Shown here: piece after piece, positions 1 to 8,928 of the stretch | How positions within the stretch are numbered: position 1 is the stretch's first letter | Layout of the letters: each line of letters opens with the position of its first letter | Assembly: GCF_003459505.1 (NCBI RefSeq) | Contig: NZ_QRWD01000010.1 | Coordinates: forward strand, 1-64,000 | Direction of reading: 5' to 3' | DNA length: 64,000 bases | From: Collinsella sp. AF20-14LB | GTDB lineage: Bacteria > Actinomycetota > Coriobacteriia > Coriobacteriales > Coriobacteriaceae | The notes under the pieces: model-generated | The model's input: only the letters and a program-made list of their open reading frames with translations | What the model was told of the DNA's origin: nothing | The model's database searches: none | Made by a program: the position numbers and the translations under genes

Positions 1-86
1 CTTGCAGCGACGGACCTCGGGACGCTCTTACACCACGTCTGCGCGCGCCACCAGTTTCAAGTCGAGTTTTGCCGATTTCGACCAAG

Positions 87-153
87 AATCGCTGCTACTA
101 AAAAGGTAACAGTACTCATATTTGCCCTTTTTTGGCCACAAGCCCTAAAACAA
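87..153. repeat. Dispersed repeat, family A (single arm)
   Basis: This stretch closely matches 14662-14730, including the core GTAACAGTACTCATATTTGC and the following poly-T and CCTAAAAC segments. At 14.5 kb the same sequence is one arm of an inverted-repeat element. Here only one arm is visible; the partner, if present, would lie to the left of the window. Confidence 0.75.
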
Positions 154-198
154 GCCTCGCCAAGGTCGGGAAGCGGGCCAAATCGCCGGCCTCGAGGC

Positions 199-453
199 TT
201 ATTCCACCGTTCCGTAGACGGCGCCCCAGCCGTGGGCAGCCAAGGCGGAGTTGAGCTGGTCGCACAGCGACCGGCGATCGTAGCAGCCGGGCGGCAAAAG
301 GTTCACGATTTCCATGAGGTCGGGTGCCAAGTCGACGATTTCGGCCTGCACGATTAGGTCAAGCCGGTCGATGGCGTGGCGGTCGTAAAACAGTCCGTCG
401 ACCAGGCGCTGCAGGTCACCGAATTCCTCGGCCTGGAACAATCCGTACTCCAT
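199..453 (-). CDS. Small hypothetical protein
   Basis: An 84-residue acidic protein beginning MEYGLFQAEEFGD. The start at 453 is chosen because AGGAGG lies a few bases upstream; a longer reading frame begins at 483 but leaves this Shine-Dalgarno internal. No signal peptide or membrane segment is visible. It mixes short helical stretches with a Pro-Pro-Gly turn and I do not recognise the family. It is divergent from the aminotransferase at 603. A real gene is likely from the ribosome site and codon composition; function unknown. Confidence 0.6.
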   Translation of the reverse strand: MEYGLFQAEEFGDLQRLVDGLFYDRHAIDRLDLIVQAEIVDLAPDLMEIVNLLPPGCYDRRSLCDQLNSALAAHGWGAVYGTVE

Positions 454-602
454 AGTGCCTCCTTGGGCGCCCCACGCCGGCATGCGCGGCGATTCGTAAT
501 TTATTGCGATGGACTTAATCTATCACGGCTTCATAACGTTGCGGCGGTGGCGGTCTATACTTAGACGAACTGCAACGTCCCGCTTCGCGAAAGGTCGCAC
601 CC

Positions 603-1907
603 ATGCAGACGATCTACCAGAAGATGGAAACCACCGAACTCGATGCCGCCATCGAGGCGCTCAAGGCCGAGGTCGCCGAGGTCAAGGCCAAGGGTCTGGC
701 GCTCGATATGGCCCGCGGCAAGCCGTCGCCCTCCCAGGTGGACATCTCGCGCCCCATGCTCGATATCCTCAACGCCGATGCCGATCTGCACGACGGCAGC
801 GTCGACTGCTCCAACTACGGCTGCTTCGAGGGTATTCCTTCGGCACGCAAGTTGGCAGGGGAGTTCCTGGGCTGCCCCGCCGAGCAGACGCTCGTGCTGG
901 GTTCGTCGAGCCTTTTGATCGAGCATGACATCGCCGGCATGTTCTGGCGCTGTGGCTCGTGCGGCAGCGAGCCCTGGGACGCCTACGAGGCCGCGCACGA
1001 CGGCAAGAAGGTCAAGTTCCTGTGCCCCGTTCCCGGCTACGATCGCCACTTTGGCATCACCGCCGACTTGGGCATCGAGAACGTCCCCGTCGCGATGACC
1101 GACAACGGCCCCGACATGGCCGAGGTTGAGCGCCTGGTTGCCACCGACGACTCCATCAAGGGTATCTGGTGCGTGCCCAAGTATTCCAACCCCACGGGCA
1201 TCACCTTTAGCGAGGACACCGTGCGCCGCCTAGTCGAGATGCCCACGGCCGCGCCCGATTTCCGCATCTTCTGGGACAACGCCTACTGCGTGCACGACCT
1301 GTACGACGAGACCGACGAGCTCGCAAACATCTTTGACCTCGCTCGCGCGGCGGGCACCGAGGATCGCGTGGTGGCCTTTGCCTCGACGTCCAAGATCACC
1401 TTCCCGGGTGCCGGCATCGGCTTTATCGGTGCGAGCCCCGCGGTCATCGCCGAGTTCTCCAAGCGCCTGAAGGCTGGTCTTATTAGCGCCGACAAGCTCA
1501 ACCAGCTGCGTCACGTGCGCTTCCTTCCCACCATCGAGGCGGTCAAGAAGCACATGAAAAAGCATGCCGAGTTCCTGCGCCCGCGCTTTGAGGCCGTTGA
1601 GCGCAAGCTCACCGAGGGCCTGGGCGACACGGGTTGCGCCACCTGGACGCATCCCCGCGGCGGCTACTTTGTGAGCTTCGATGGTCCCGAGGGCTCGGCC
1701 CAAAAGGTCGCCGCGCTCTGCGCCGACTTGGGCGTCAAGCTCACGCCGGCCGGTGCCACCTGGCCTTATGGCAAGGACCCGCGCGACACCAACATCCGCA
1801 TCGCGCCGAGCTATCCCACGGTCGAGGACCTGGAGGCCGCGCTCGATGTGCTGGTGCTGGCCGTTAAGCTTGTCGCTGCCGAGCTTGCGCGTGCCGAGCG
1901 CGCCTAA
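603..1907 (+). CDS. Aspartate aminotransferase, type Ic-like (PLP, fold type I)
   Basis: A 434-residue PLP enzyme expected to move the amino group between aspartate and 2-oxoglutarate in the cytosol. It has the features of the atypical Ic subgroup of aspartate aminotransferases (the Corynebacterium-type family): an N-terminal ALDMARGKPSP segment, PKYSNPTG for the cofactor region, FWDNAYCVHDL, and the Schiff-base lysine Lys264 in STSKITFPGAG. C-terminal HPRGGYFVSF and NIRIAPSYP carry the substrate-carboxylate arginine. Full length for the group. ATG follows GAAAGG at good spacing. It stands alone before the STAS gene. Family assignment is firm; exact amino-acid substrate is inferred. Confidence 0.88.
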   Translation: MQTIYQKMETTELDAAIEALKAEVAEVKAKGLALDMARGKPSPSQVDISRPMLDILNADADLHDGSVDCSNYGCFEGIPSARKLAGEFLGCPAEQTLVLGSSSLLIEHDIAGMFWRCGSCGSEPWDAYEAAHDGKKVKFLCPVPGYDRHFGITADLGIENVPVAMTDNGPDMAEVERLVATDDSIKGIWCVPKYSNPTGITFSEDTVRRLVEMPTAAPDFRIFWDNAYCVHDLYDETDELANIFDLARAAGTEDRVVAFASTSKITFPGAGIGFIGASPAVIAEFSKRLKAGLISADKLNQLRHVRFLPTIEAVKKHMKKHAEFLRPRFEAVERKLTEGLGDTGCATWTHPRGGYFVSFDGPEGSAQKVAALCADLGVKLTPAGATWPYGKDPRDTNIRIAPSYPTVEDLEAALDVLVLAVKLVAAELARAERA

Positions 1908-1973
1908 CGCGTAGGGCCCCGCAAGTCCGCGCCTAGTACTATCCGCACTTTCGATACGTAAAGGAGCGTATAC

Positions 1974-2288
1974 ATGGATTTGGGTATTTCCACAAACCCC
2001 ACGCCAGAGCTCTACACCATTAAGGTGACCGGTGAGATCGATATCTCTAACGCCGATAGCCTGCGCAATGCCATCGACCTGGCACTCGAGCAGCCCACCG
2101 AGGCCGTTGAGCTCGATTTTGCCCAGGTGAGCTACATCGATTCGACGGGCATTGGCGTGCTCGTGGGCGCCGCGCACCATGCGGTTGACCACGGCAAGCG
2201 CTTTAGCTGCACCAATGTACAGCCCCCGGTGATGCGCGTGGTTCAGCTGTTGGGTGTCGACCAGGAGATTTCGATCACCGCTGCATAA
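1974..2288 (+). CDS. STAS-domain anti-anti-sigma factor-like protein
   Basis: A 104-residue single-domain STAS protein like SpoIIAA/RsbV. The phosphorylatable serine is Ser57 in the signature YIDSTGIGVLV, so it could be a phospho-switch that binds an anti-sigma kinase. Start ATG follows AAGGAG. No anti-sigma kinase or sigma factor is next to it, which is unusual for this family since partners often form an operon; the partner must be elsewhere. Family assignment is strong, the target unknown. Confidence 0.85.
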   Translation: MDLGISTNPTPELYTIKVTGEIDISNADSLRNAIDLALEQPTEAVELDFAQVSYIDSTGIGVLVGAAHHAVDHGKRFSCTNVQPPVMRVVQLLGVDQEISITAA

Positions 2289-2330
2289 TCTTTGCCCCAA
2301 AAAGGCGTGCCGTTTGGCATATGTTTGTGA

Positions 2331-2358
2331 TGCGCTCGGACGTTTTGGCGTCCGGGCG
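2331..2358 (+). other. Hairpin between STAS gene and tatA
   Basis: GCGCTCGGACG and CGTCCGGGCGC can pair around a short loop (one G-U). A TATACT -10-like hexamer follows at once, so this is probably a terminator-like stem without a U-tract or a promoter-proximal structure. Confidence 0.4.
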
Positions 2359-2440
2359 CTATACTTGACCGAATGAATAGACGAGTTCCGGCCGAATGGC
2401 GCGGTGCGGGCTCGAATCACATCGAGCCTTGGAGGTATGT

Positions 2441-3034
2441 GTGTTTGGTATTGGAGAAGGTGAGCTGGCAATCATCGTGGTCTTCGGCTTTTTGCTGTTT
2501 GGCCCGGATAAGCTCCCGCAGATGGGCCGTACGATCGGCCGTGCCATCCGTCAGTTCCGCGAGACGCAGGAAAAGATGACGGCGGTTGTCCAGTCCGAGA
2601 TCATCGATCCGGTAAGCGAGGCCGCTTCGGCTCCGGTCAAGCCCAAGAAGGCTGCCGTCGATGACGATTCCGATGCGGACGAGGATGCCGCCGAGACGGT
2701 AGCGCCCGCCAAGAAGGAGACCTTTGCCGAGCGTCGTGCCCGCCTTGCTGCCGAGAAGGCCGCGAGCGAGGCTGCCGCCGAGGGCGAGGGTGCTGCTGAG
2801 GGGCCCGAGGCCGAGGGTGCCGAGGCCGAGCCTGCCGCTGCCGCCGAGCCTGCCGTCGAGCCCGAGCCTGCTGCAGAGCCCGAGCCCGAGCCGGCAGAGC
2901 CCACGACGGCTGACCTCTACGCCCGTCGTCCCCGCAAGCGCAAGGCCATCGTCGACCAGCTCGCTCGCGAGCTCGAGGCCGAGGACGCTGCCGAGACTGC
3001 TGCCGCCGACGCCCCGAAGGGAGGCGATGAGTAA
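2441..3034 (+). CDS. tatA: Sec-independent translocase subunit TatA/TatB
   Basis: A 197-residue protein with the TatA pattern: one membrane helix at residues 4-20 (GEGELAIIVVFGFLLFGPDK), the hinge FGPDKLPQMG, then an amphipathic helix. GTG at 2441 is taken as start because GGAGG sits five bases upstream; an ATG at 2396 would add an unlikely hydrophilic leader. The C-terminal two thirds is a long low-complexity tail rich in Ala, Glu and Pro, longer than usual for TatA and closer to TatB proportions. The stop overlaps the tatC start by one base, so the pair is translated together and forms the twin-arginine export channel. Confidence 0.88.
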   Translation: MFGIGEGELAIIVVFGFLLFGPDKLPQMGRTIGRAIRQFRETQEKMTAVVQSEIIDPVSEAASAPVKPKKAAVDDDSDADEDAAETVAPAKKETFAERRARLAAEKAASEAAAEGEGAAEGPEAEGAEAEPAAAAEPAVEPEPAAEPEPEPAEPTTADLYARRPRKRKAIVDQLARELEAEDAAETAAADAPKGGDE

Positions 3035-3825
3035 TGCCTATCGGACCTGCTCGTATGCCGCTCTTCGATCACTTGGGAGAGCTCCGTCGCCGCCTGACCA
3101 TCGTGGTCGTGTCGGTGTTTGCCGCCGCCATCGTGCTGTACTTTGCCACGCCCGTGGTGCTCGATATCCTGGAAGACCCCATCCGCTCGTTTGTGCCGGA
3201 CGGTAAGTTCTACATCACCACCACACTCGGCGGCTTTGGCCTGCGCTTCTCGCTGGCCATCAAGATGGCCGTGGTCATGTGCACGCCCATGATCATCTGG
3301 CAGATCCTGGCATTTTTCCTGCCGGCGCTGCGCCCCAACGAGCGCAAGTGGGTCGTGCCCACGGTGCTCGCCTCGACGGTGCTGTTCTTCCTGGGTGCCA
3401 TCTTCTGCTATTTCATCATCATCCCGGCGGGCTTTGAGTGGCTCATCGGCGAGACCTCGGCCGTCGCTACGGCGCTGCCCGACCTGGAGAACTACGTCAA
3501 CATGGAGCTGCTCTTTATGATCGGCTTTGGTGTGGCGTTTGAGCTGCCGCTCATCATCTTCTATCTGTCCGTCTTTCACATCGTGTCCTATGCGGCCTTC
3601 CGCAGCGCCTGGCGCTACGTGTACGTAGGCCTGCTTGTGGGCTCGGCTGTGATTACGCCCGACGGCTCGCCCGTTACGCTGGGTCTCATGTATGGCGCCC
3701 TGCTCTCGCTCTACGAGATTTCGCTCGCCATCGCTCGCGTGGTCATCACCGCGCGCGAGGGCAAGGAGGGCCTGTTCGTGAGCCGTCTGGACCTGTTCTC
3801 GGACGACGAGGACGACGAGGAGTAA
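3034..3825 (+). CDS. tatC: Twin-arginine translocase subunit TatC
   Basis: A 263-residue polytopic membrane protein, the signal-peptide receptor of the Tat pathway. It begins with the family motif PLFDHLGELRRRL, followed by six predicted membrane helices and FFLPALRPNERKWV, in which the TatC FxxPaLyxxEr pattern is clear. The C-terminus is a short acidic cytoplasmic tail (DDEDDEE). It starts inside the tatA stop codon and is followed seven bases later by hypA, so one transcript probably carries tat and hyp genes. This fits the use of Tat for folded metalloenzymes such as hydrogenases. Confidence 0.95.
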   Translation: MPIGPARMPLFDHLGELRRRLTIVVVSVFAAAIVLYFATPVVLDILEDPIRSFVPDGKFYITTTLGGFGLRFSLAIKMAVVMCTPMIIWQILAFFLPALRPNERKWVVPTVLASTVLFFLGAIFCYFIIIPAGFEWLIGETSAVATALPDLENYVNMELLFMIGFGVAFELPLIIFYLSVFHIVSYAAFRSAWRYVYVGLLVGSAVITPDGSPVTLGLMYGALLSLYEISLAIARVVITAREGKEGLFVSRLDLFSDDEDDEE

Positions 3826-3831
3826 ATCGGT

Positions 3832-4188
3832 ATGCACGAGGTTGGCATTGTCAACGGCATACTCGATACAGTGATTCGCGCGGCGCGTGGGGCGGGGGCC
3901 TCGCGCGCCGTTTTGGTAACGCTGCGTATCGGGGATATGACCGAGGTCGTGCGCGAGGCGCTTGACTTTGCGTGGGAGACGTTTCGCGACGAGGACCCGC
4001 TCACGCGCGGCTGCGAGCTTGCCGTGGAGGAAGTCCATCCACAAAGCGAGTGTCTGGACTGCGGTGAGGTCTTTGAGCACGACCGTTTCCATTGCCGTTG
4101 TCCCCAATGTGGCGGTGCCAACGTGCGTCTGCTGCATGGCCGCGAACTCGACATCGCAAGTATCGAGATCGAGACCCCCGACGATTAG
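3832..4188 (+). CDS. hypA: Nickel chaperone HypA
   Basis: A 118-residue hydrogenase maturation protein. The N-terminus MHEVGI carries the nickel ligand His2, and the zinc site is Cys74-x2-Cys77 with Cys90-x2-Cys93. It delivers nickel, together with HypB, to [NiFe] hydrogenase or urease precursors. It lies between tatC and hypB. No hydrogenase structural gene is in the window, so the client enzyme is encoded elsewhere. Confidence 0.93.
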   Translation: MHEVGIVNGILDTVIRAARGAGASRAVLVTLRIGDMTEVVREALDFAWETFRDEDPLTRGCELAVEEVHPQSECLDCGEVFEHDRFHCRCPQCGGANVRLLHGRELDIASIEIETPDD

Positions 4189-4243
4189 CACGCTCGCCAT
4201 CTAGCGATGGGGTATAAAAGGGCCAAAGTAAGGAGCGCTAAGT

Positions 4244-4927
4244 ATGGCCGAGAAAACGATTGATATCGCGTCGCCGATTCTGTCGCGCAACGAGCGCCTG
4301 GCAGATCAGCTGCGTCAGCGGTTTGAGCAGACGGACACCTACGTGATCAATGTGCTGTCGAGCCCTGGCTCGGGTAAGACCACCACGATTCTGGGCACCA
4401 ACGAGCGCCTGCGTGACAAAGCCAGCCTGCGCTGTGCCGTTATCGAGGGCGATATCGCCTCGGACGTCGACGCCATCACCATGAAGGAAGCCGGCATGCC
4501 CGCCATCCAGATCAACACGGGCGGCCTGTGCCACCTCGAGGGCAACATGATCATGGAGGCCGTTGACGCGTTCGACCAAGCTGTGGGTCTGGAAAACATC
4601 GACGTCATCTTTATCGAAAACGTGGGTAACCTGGTCTGCCCAGTCGACTTTGACCTGGGCGAGAACCTGTCCATCATGATCCTCTCGGTGCCCGAGGGCG
4701 ACGACAAGCCCATCAAGTACCCGGGCATCTTCCAACACGCCGGCGCGCAGCTGCTCAACAAGGTCGACGTGGCCCCGGCTTTCGATTTTGACATGGATAG
4801 GTATACTAAGACCCTCGATGACCTCAATCCGCAAGCGCCGCGGTTTGCCGTGAGCGCGCGCAAGGGCGAGGGCATGGATGCCTGGTGCGATTGGCTCATC
4901 GGGCAGATTGAGCAAGCAAGGGCGTAA
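4244..4927 (+). CDS. hypB: Hydrogenase nickel-incorporation GTPase HypB
   Basis: A 227-residue SIMIBI-class GTPase that powers nickel insertion with HypA. P-loop SSPGSGKTT ends at residue 47; Cys96-His97 and Cys132 are the conserved switch metal-site residues; FIENVGN and NKVD (172-175) complete the G motifs. It lacks the N-terminal CxxCGC and the histidine-rich stretch found in some HypB, so it is the short form with no nickel-storage region. ATG follows AAGGAG. It forms a pair with hypA 55 bases upstream. Confidence 0.94.
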   Translation: MAEKTIDIASPILSRNERLADQLRQRFEQTDTYVINVLSSPGSGKTTTILGTNERLRDKASLRCAVIEGDIASDVDAITMKEAGMPAIQINTGGLCHLEGNMIMEAVDAFDQAVGLENIDVIFIENVGNLVCPVDFDLGENLSIMILSVPEGDDKPIKYPGIFQHAGAQLLNKVDVAPAFDFDMDRYTKTLDDLNPQAPRFAVSARKGEGMDAWCDWLIGQIEQARA

Positions 4928-4981
4928 GTCGGCCGCCATAAGCGCGGGCGCAGCCGCAGAGACATGAGATAGGAGCCTCTT

Positions 4982-7576
4982 TTGAAGCTCATCATCGCCG
5001 AGAAAAACGACGCCGCGCGTCAGATCGCCGAGCGGCTGTCCACGGGCAAGCCCAAAAAGGACAAGGTGTACAACACCGCCATCTACCGTTTTGAGTGGAA
5101 AGGCGAGGAGTGCGTGACGATCGGTCTTGCCGGTCACATCCTCGCGCCCGATTTTTGCGACAGCGTGCTGTTTGATAAAAAGCTGGGCTGGTATTCGGTT
5201 ACCGAGGACGGCGAGATGCTGCCGGCCGACATGCCCGATGGCCTGGCTCGTCCGCCCTACGACACCAAGCGCAAGCCGTTCCTTGCCGACGGCATTTCCA
5301 TCAAGGGCTGGAAGCTCGAGAGCCTGCCTTACCTCACCTGGGCGCCCGTCATTAAGCTACCGGCCGAGAAGGAACTCATTCGTTCGCTCAAGAACCTTGC
5401 TAAAAAGTCCGACAGCGTCATCATCGCTACGGACTTCGATCGCGAGGGCGAGCTGATCGGCTCGGACGCCCTCAACAAGGTGCGCGAGGTTGCGCCGGAC
5501 TTGCCGGTCGCCCGTGCCCAGTATTCTTCGTTTACCAAGGCCGAGATCACGCACGCCTTCGATAATCTCGTCTCGCTCGACCAGAACCTGGCCGACGCCG
5601 GCGAGAGCCGTCAGCACATCGACCTTATCTGGGGCGCGGTGCTCACGCGCTATCTGACGCTCGCCAAGTTTGGCGGCTTTGGCAACGTGCGCTCCGCCGG
5701 CCGCGTGCAGACACCGACGCTTGCCCTGGTGGTCGAGCGCGAGCGCGAGCGCATGGCGTTTGTGCCCGAGGACTATTGGCAGATTCGCGGCATGGGTGCC
5801 GCGCAGGGTGCCGCCGAGGACGATCGCTTTAAGATCGCGCACAAGACAGCGCGCTTTACCGACAAGGATGCTGCCGTGACGGCGTACGGCCATGTTGACG
5901 GCGTTGCGACGGCAACCGTTGCCGCGGTGACCAAGCGTTCGCGTAAGCAGCAGCCGCCCACGCCGTTCGCGACGACCTCGCTGCAGGCTGCCGCCGCGGC
6001 CGAGGGCATCTCGCCTGCGCGTACGATGCGCATCGCCGAGTTCCTCTACATGGCGGGTCTCATCAGCTACCCGCGTGTCGATAACACCGTGTACCCCGCG
6101 ACGCTCGATCTGGGCGCCGTGGTAAGCGACCTGGCAAAGATCAACCCGGCGCTGGCGCCCGTGTGCAAAAAGGTGCTCGCCGGTCCCATGAAGCCCACGC
6201 GCGGCAAGGTTGAGACCACCGACCACCCGCCTATCTATCCCACGGGCGAGGGCGATCCGTCCACGCTCGATGGCGGCCAGCGCAAGCTCTACGACCTCAT
6301 CGCCCGCCGCTTCCTGGCGACGCTTATGGGTCCTGCGACCATCGAGAACACCAAGCTCGAGCTCGACGTCAACGGCGAGCCGTTCGTGGCCTCGGGCGAC
6401 GTGCTCGTGACTCCGGGCTTCCGCGAGGCGTATCCGTATGGGCTCAAGCGCGATGAGCAGATGCCGCCGCTGGAGCAGGGTGATACGGTCGACGTGTTCG
6501 ACATTAAGCTCGAGGCCAAGCAGACCGAGCCGCCCGCGCGCTACAGCCAGGGCAAGCTCGTGCAGGAGATGGAGAAGCGCGGCCTGGGCACCAAGTCCAC
6601 GCGCGCGAGCATCATCGAGCGCCTGTACGCCGTGCGCTACCTCAAAAACGATCCCGTGGAGCCGAGCCAGCTGGGTATTGCCATTATCGATGCACTGTCG
6701 CAGTTTGCCCCGCGCATCACGAGCCCCGATATGACCAGCGAGCTCGACGGCGACATGACCCGCGTGGAGCGCGGCGAGGACACCGAAGAGCATGTCGTGA
6801 CGCACTCGCGCGCGCTGCTGGCCGGCGTGCTCGACGAGCTGCTCAAACATACGCAGGAACTGGGCGACGCCATCAGCGACGCCGTCACGGCCGATGCGCG
6901 CGTGGGTACCTGCCCCAAGTGCGGCAAGGACCTGGTTATGAAGACGAGCGCCAAGACTCGCGGCAGCTTCATTGGCTGCATGGGCTGGCCCGACTGCGAT
7001 GTGACCTATCCGGTGCCGAGTGGCGTCAAGGTAAGCCCGCTCGAGGGCGAGGCGGCCGTGTGCCCCGAGTGCGGTGCGCCGCGCATCAAGTGCCAGCCGT
7101 TCCGCCAGAAGGCCTTCGAGATTTGCGTGAACCCCACGTGCCCCACCAACTACGAGCCCGACCTTAAGGTGGGCGAGTGCAAGGTGTGCGCCGAGGCAGG
7201 ACGCCATGGCGACCTGATCGCGCACAAGAGCGAAAAGAGCGGCAAGCGCTTTATCCGTTGCACCAACTACGATGACTGCGGCGTGAGCTATCCGCTTCCG
7301 GCGCGCGGCAAGCTCGAGGCGACGGGCGAGACCTGCCCCGAGTGCGGCGCCCCCATCGTGGTGGTCAACACGGCGCGCGGTCCGTGGCGTATCTGCGTCA
7401 ACATGGACTGCCCGACCAAGGAGAAGAAGCCCGCCCGCGGTCGCAAGACCACAACCAAGGCGAGCACGGCAAAGAAGACGACGGCGGCCAAGAAGACCAC
7501 GGCTAAGAAAGCCACTGCCGCCAAGAAGACGACCGCGAAGAAGTCGACTGCCAAGAAAGCAGCCTCCGACAAGTAA
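4982..7576 (+). CDS. topA: DNA topoisomerase I (type IA), archaeal-like, with four Cys motifs and a Lys-rich tail
   Basis: An 864-residue type IA topoisomerase that relaxes negative supercoils by a transient 5'-phosphotyrosine link. The Toprim domain opens IIAEKNDAARQIAE and contains ATDFDREGELIG; the active tyrosine is Tyr363 in GLISYPRVDNT. The Toprim wording is that of archaeal TopA, not the bacterial form (VESPAKA, ATDPDREGE). Four Cys-x2-Cys modules follow between about residues 645 and 820, then a tail of repeated AKKTT units similar in nature to actinobacterial TopA tails. TTG is the start, with AGGAG upstream. It overlaps no neighbour and ends in a strong terminator. Whether a second, bacterial-type topA exists cannot be seen here. 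Confidence 0.9.
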   Translation: MKLIIAEKNDAARQIAERLSTGKPKKDKVYNTAIYRFEWKGEECVTIGLAGHILAPDFCDSVLFDKKLGWYSVTEDGEMLPADMPDGLARPPYDTKRKPFLADGISIKGWKLESLPYLTWAPVIKLPAEKELIRSLKNLAKKSDSVIIATDFDREGELIGSDALNKVREVAPDLPVARAQYSSFTKAEITHAFDNLVSLDQNLADAGESRQHIDLIWGAVLTRYLTLAKFGGFGNVRSAGRVQTPTLALVVERERERMAFVPEDYWQIRGMGAAQGAAEDDRFKIAHKTARFTDKDAAVTAYGHVDGVATATVAAVTKRSRKQQPPTPFATTSLQAAAAAEGISPARTMRIAEFLYMAGLISYPRVDNTVYPATLDLGAVVSDLAKINPALAPVCKKVLAGPMKPTRGKVETTDHPPIYPTGEGDPSTLDGGQRKLYDLIARRFLATLMGPATIENTKLELDVNGEPFVASGDVLVTPGFREAYPYGLKRDEQMPPLEQGDTVDVFDIKLEAKQTEPPARYSQGKLVQEMEKRGLGTKSTRASIIERLYAVRYLKNDPVEPSQLGIAIIDALSQFAPRITSPDMTSELDGDMTRVERGEDTEEHVVTHSRALLAGVLDELLKHTQELGDAISDAVTADARVGTCPKCGKDLVMKTSAKTRGSFIGCMGWPDCDVTYPVPSGVKVSPLEGEAAVCPECGAPRIKCQPFRQKAFEICVNPTCPTNYEPDLKVGECKVCAEAGRHGDLIAHKSEKSGKRFIRCTNYDDCGVSYPLPARGKLEATGETCPECGAPIVVVNTARGPWRICVNMDCPTKEKKPARGRKTTTKASTAKKTTAAKKTTAKKATAAKKTTAKKSTAKKAASDK

Positions 7577-7603
7577 CGGCGCGGTCGAAACATTGCCTAA
7601 AAA

Positions 7604-7641
7604 ACGAGCGAGGACCCCACGATCCTCGCTCGTTTTTTTTT
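7604..7641 (+). terminator. Rho-independent terminator after topA
   Basis: An 11-bp perfect stem, ACGAGCGAGGA with TCCTCGCTCGT, and a run of nine T residues directly after. Confidence 0.92.
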
Positions 7642-7643
7642 GA

Positions 7644-7701
7644 CCGGCAGTTAGGGACGTTCCTTTTCTGCCGGCAGTTTAGGAACGTCTCTAACTGCCG
7701 G
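7644..7701. repeat. Palindromic intergenic repeat, family D (copy 1)
   Basis: The ends CCGGCAGTTAG and CTAACTGCCGG are inverted, with an internal GGGACGTTCC / GGAACGTCTC pair and a second CCGGCAG in the centre. A close copy lies at 8763-8820 and partial relatives at 58078 and 63154. Confidence 0.8.
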
Positions 7702-7719
7702 CTCGGGAACGACAGAGCG

Positions 7720-8703
7720 CTAGTTCACCTCGACGGGTTTGGCGCCGGGATAGCGCTCCTCAAAGTCTAGGCGGTACTTATTGTCATTGGTACCCGCCAC
7801 GTTGTCGCGCGACAGCGGCGCCACGATCTCATTCTTGTGGTCCGCAGGCTTGGCGTATTTCAGGCTGATCTCCCAGGCATCACAGATTGCGTCAATGCGG
7901 TGATCCAGGTCGTCGTACAGGGCGATGATGTCCTTCCAGGAGCTGTAGTTCTTGGAGCTCGTCGGGACGTCCAGGTCCTCGACGATGTCGTAATACTGCT
8001 CGATGGTGTCCTCCGTGCGCTCGGCGACGTCGGCGAGATTTTGACGGGTGGTTCGATCCTCTTCCAGATAGTTGCCGTTGAAGTTCTGCGCGCAGCCACG
8101 GACCTGGCTGTCGAGATCTTCGAGCAGGTCGTAGTATTCGCTCAGGCGACGGTAGAGGTTCTGCTCGGAGAGCGTTGCTTCGCCGCCATCCTCGTCGTCA
8201 TCGTCATCATCGTCGTACAGGCTGTTGGGATCGCCGAAAGGCTTTAGGTCATCGTCGTCGACGTCATGGTGCAGCTTAGCTACCGCGGCAGTCGTCTGCG
8301 TGGCGGCGTTGTCGAAAGGCTTGATCACAAAGAAAACGACCAGGGCGATGATGATAGCCGCCAGCACAACAATAACGGCGATAAGCGGCCCGGTGCCGCT
8401 CTTTTTGGGAGCGGGGGTCTGTGGCGAAGCGGGCGCGTATGCGGGAGCCGGCTGCTGTTGGGGCGAGCCGCTCGCGACGGGTATGCGCTGCGTGGTCTCG
8501 ACGGCCTCGGTCCTTGCGGCAGGGTCGGGGCTATAGGCGAGGGAGTCATCCGCCTTGGCTTGCGGCGTATCAAGGGAGCCGGTCTGCTCAAAAGCGGGCT
8601 GGCTATCGCTTGCGGCTGTTTGCTCAACGGGTGCACCGCATGAGGTGCAGAACTTGGCATCATCTGCAAGAAGCTTGCCGCACGAGACGCAATACCGAGA
8701 CAT
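7720..8703 (-). CDS. Zinc-ribbon membrane protein of unknown function
   Basis: A 327-residue protein. The N-terminus has a zinc ribbon, CVSCGKLL then CTSCGAPV. A Ser/Pro/Ala-rich linker leads to one membrane helix near residues 105-128 (PLIAVIVVLAAIIIALVVFF), after which a very acidic Asp run and a helical extracellular part follow. The ATG at 8703 is used because AGGAG lies upstream of it; six more residues are possible. The order (cytoplasmic ribbon, single helix, outer domain) is common in uncharacterised actinobacterial and firmicute envelope proteins. It is flanked on both sides by family D repeats. No function is assigned. Confidence 0.78.
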   Translation of the reverse strand: MSRYCVSCGKLLADDAKFCTSCGAPVEQTAASDSQPAFEQTGSLDTPQAKADDSLAYSPDPAARTEAVETTQRIPVASGSPQQQPAPAYAPASPQTPAPKKSGTGPLIAVIVVLAAIIIALVVFFVIKPFDNAATQTTAAVAKLHHDVDDDDLKPFGDPNSLYDDDDDDDEDGGEATLSEQNLYRRLSEYYDLLEDLDSQVRGCAQNFNGNYLEEDRTTRQNLADVAERTEDTIEQYYDIVEDLDVPTSSKNYSSWKDIIALYDDLDHRIDAICDAWEISLKYAKPADHKNEIVAPLSRDNVAGTNDNKYRLDFEERYPGAKPVEVN

Positions 8704-8762
8704 TGCCACTCCTTTCGCCACATTTCAATGCAATACGACGATTATACCCAGTACCCCAAAAA

Positions 8763-8820
8763 GCCGGCAGTTGAGGACGTTCCTTTTCGGCCGGCAGTTT
8801 AGGAACGTCCCTAACTGCCG
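8763..8820. repeat. Palindromic intergenic repeat, family D (copy 2)
   Basis: Nearly identical to 7644-7701, again with CCGGCAG / CTGCCG ends and inner GGACGTTCC / GGAACGTCC arms. It sits between the zinc-ribbon gene and tmk. Confidence 0.8.
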
Positions 8821-8928
8821 CCTGAGTAGCCATTGGCTAGGTGGGATTTGGGACGTGCCGAGCACTGGGGTATCATGGCTTGGTTGATATATCTGCATTT
8901 ACGCGCCTTGTAGGAAGGGGCTGCGCCC

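Noticed and set aside
2917..4200. Long minus-strand frames opposite tatC/hypA, topA, ricT, icd and lacE
   Set aside because: They are antisense shadows in high-GC genes; products are His/Arg/Leu-rich, lack ribosome sites and resemble no family.
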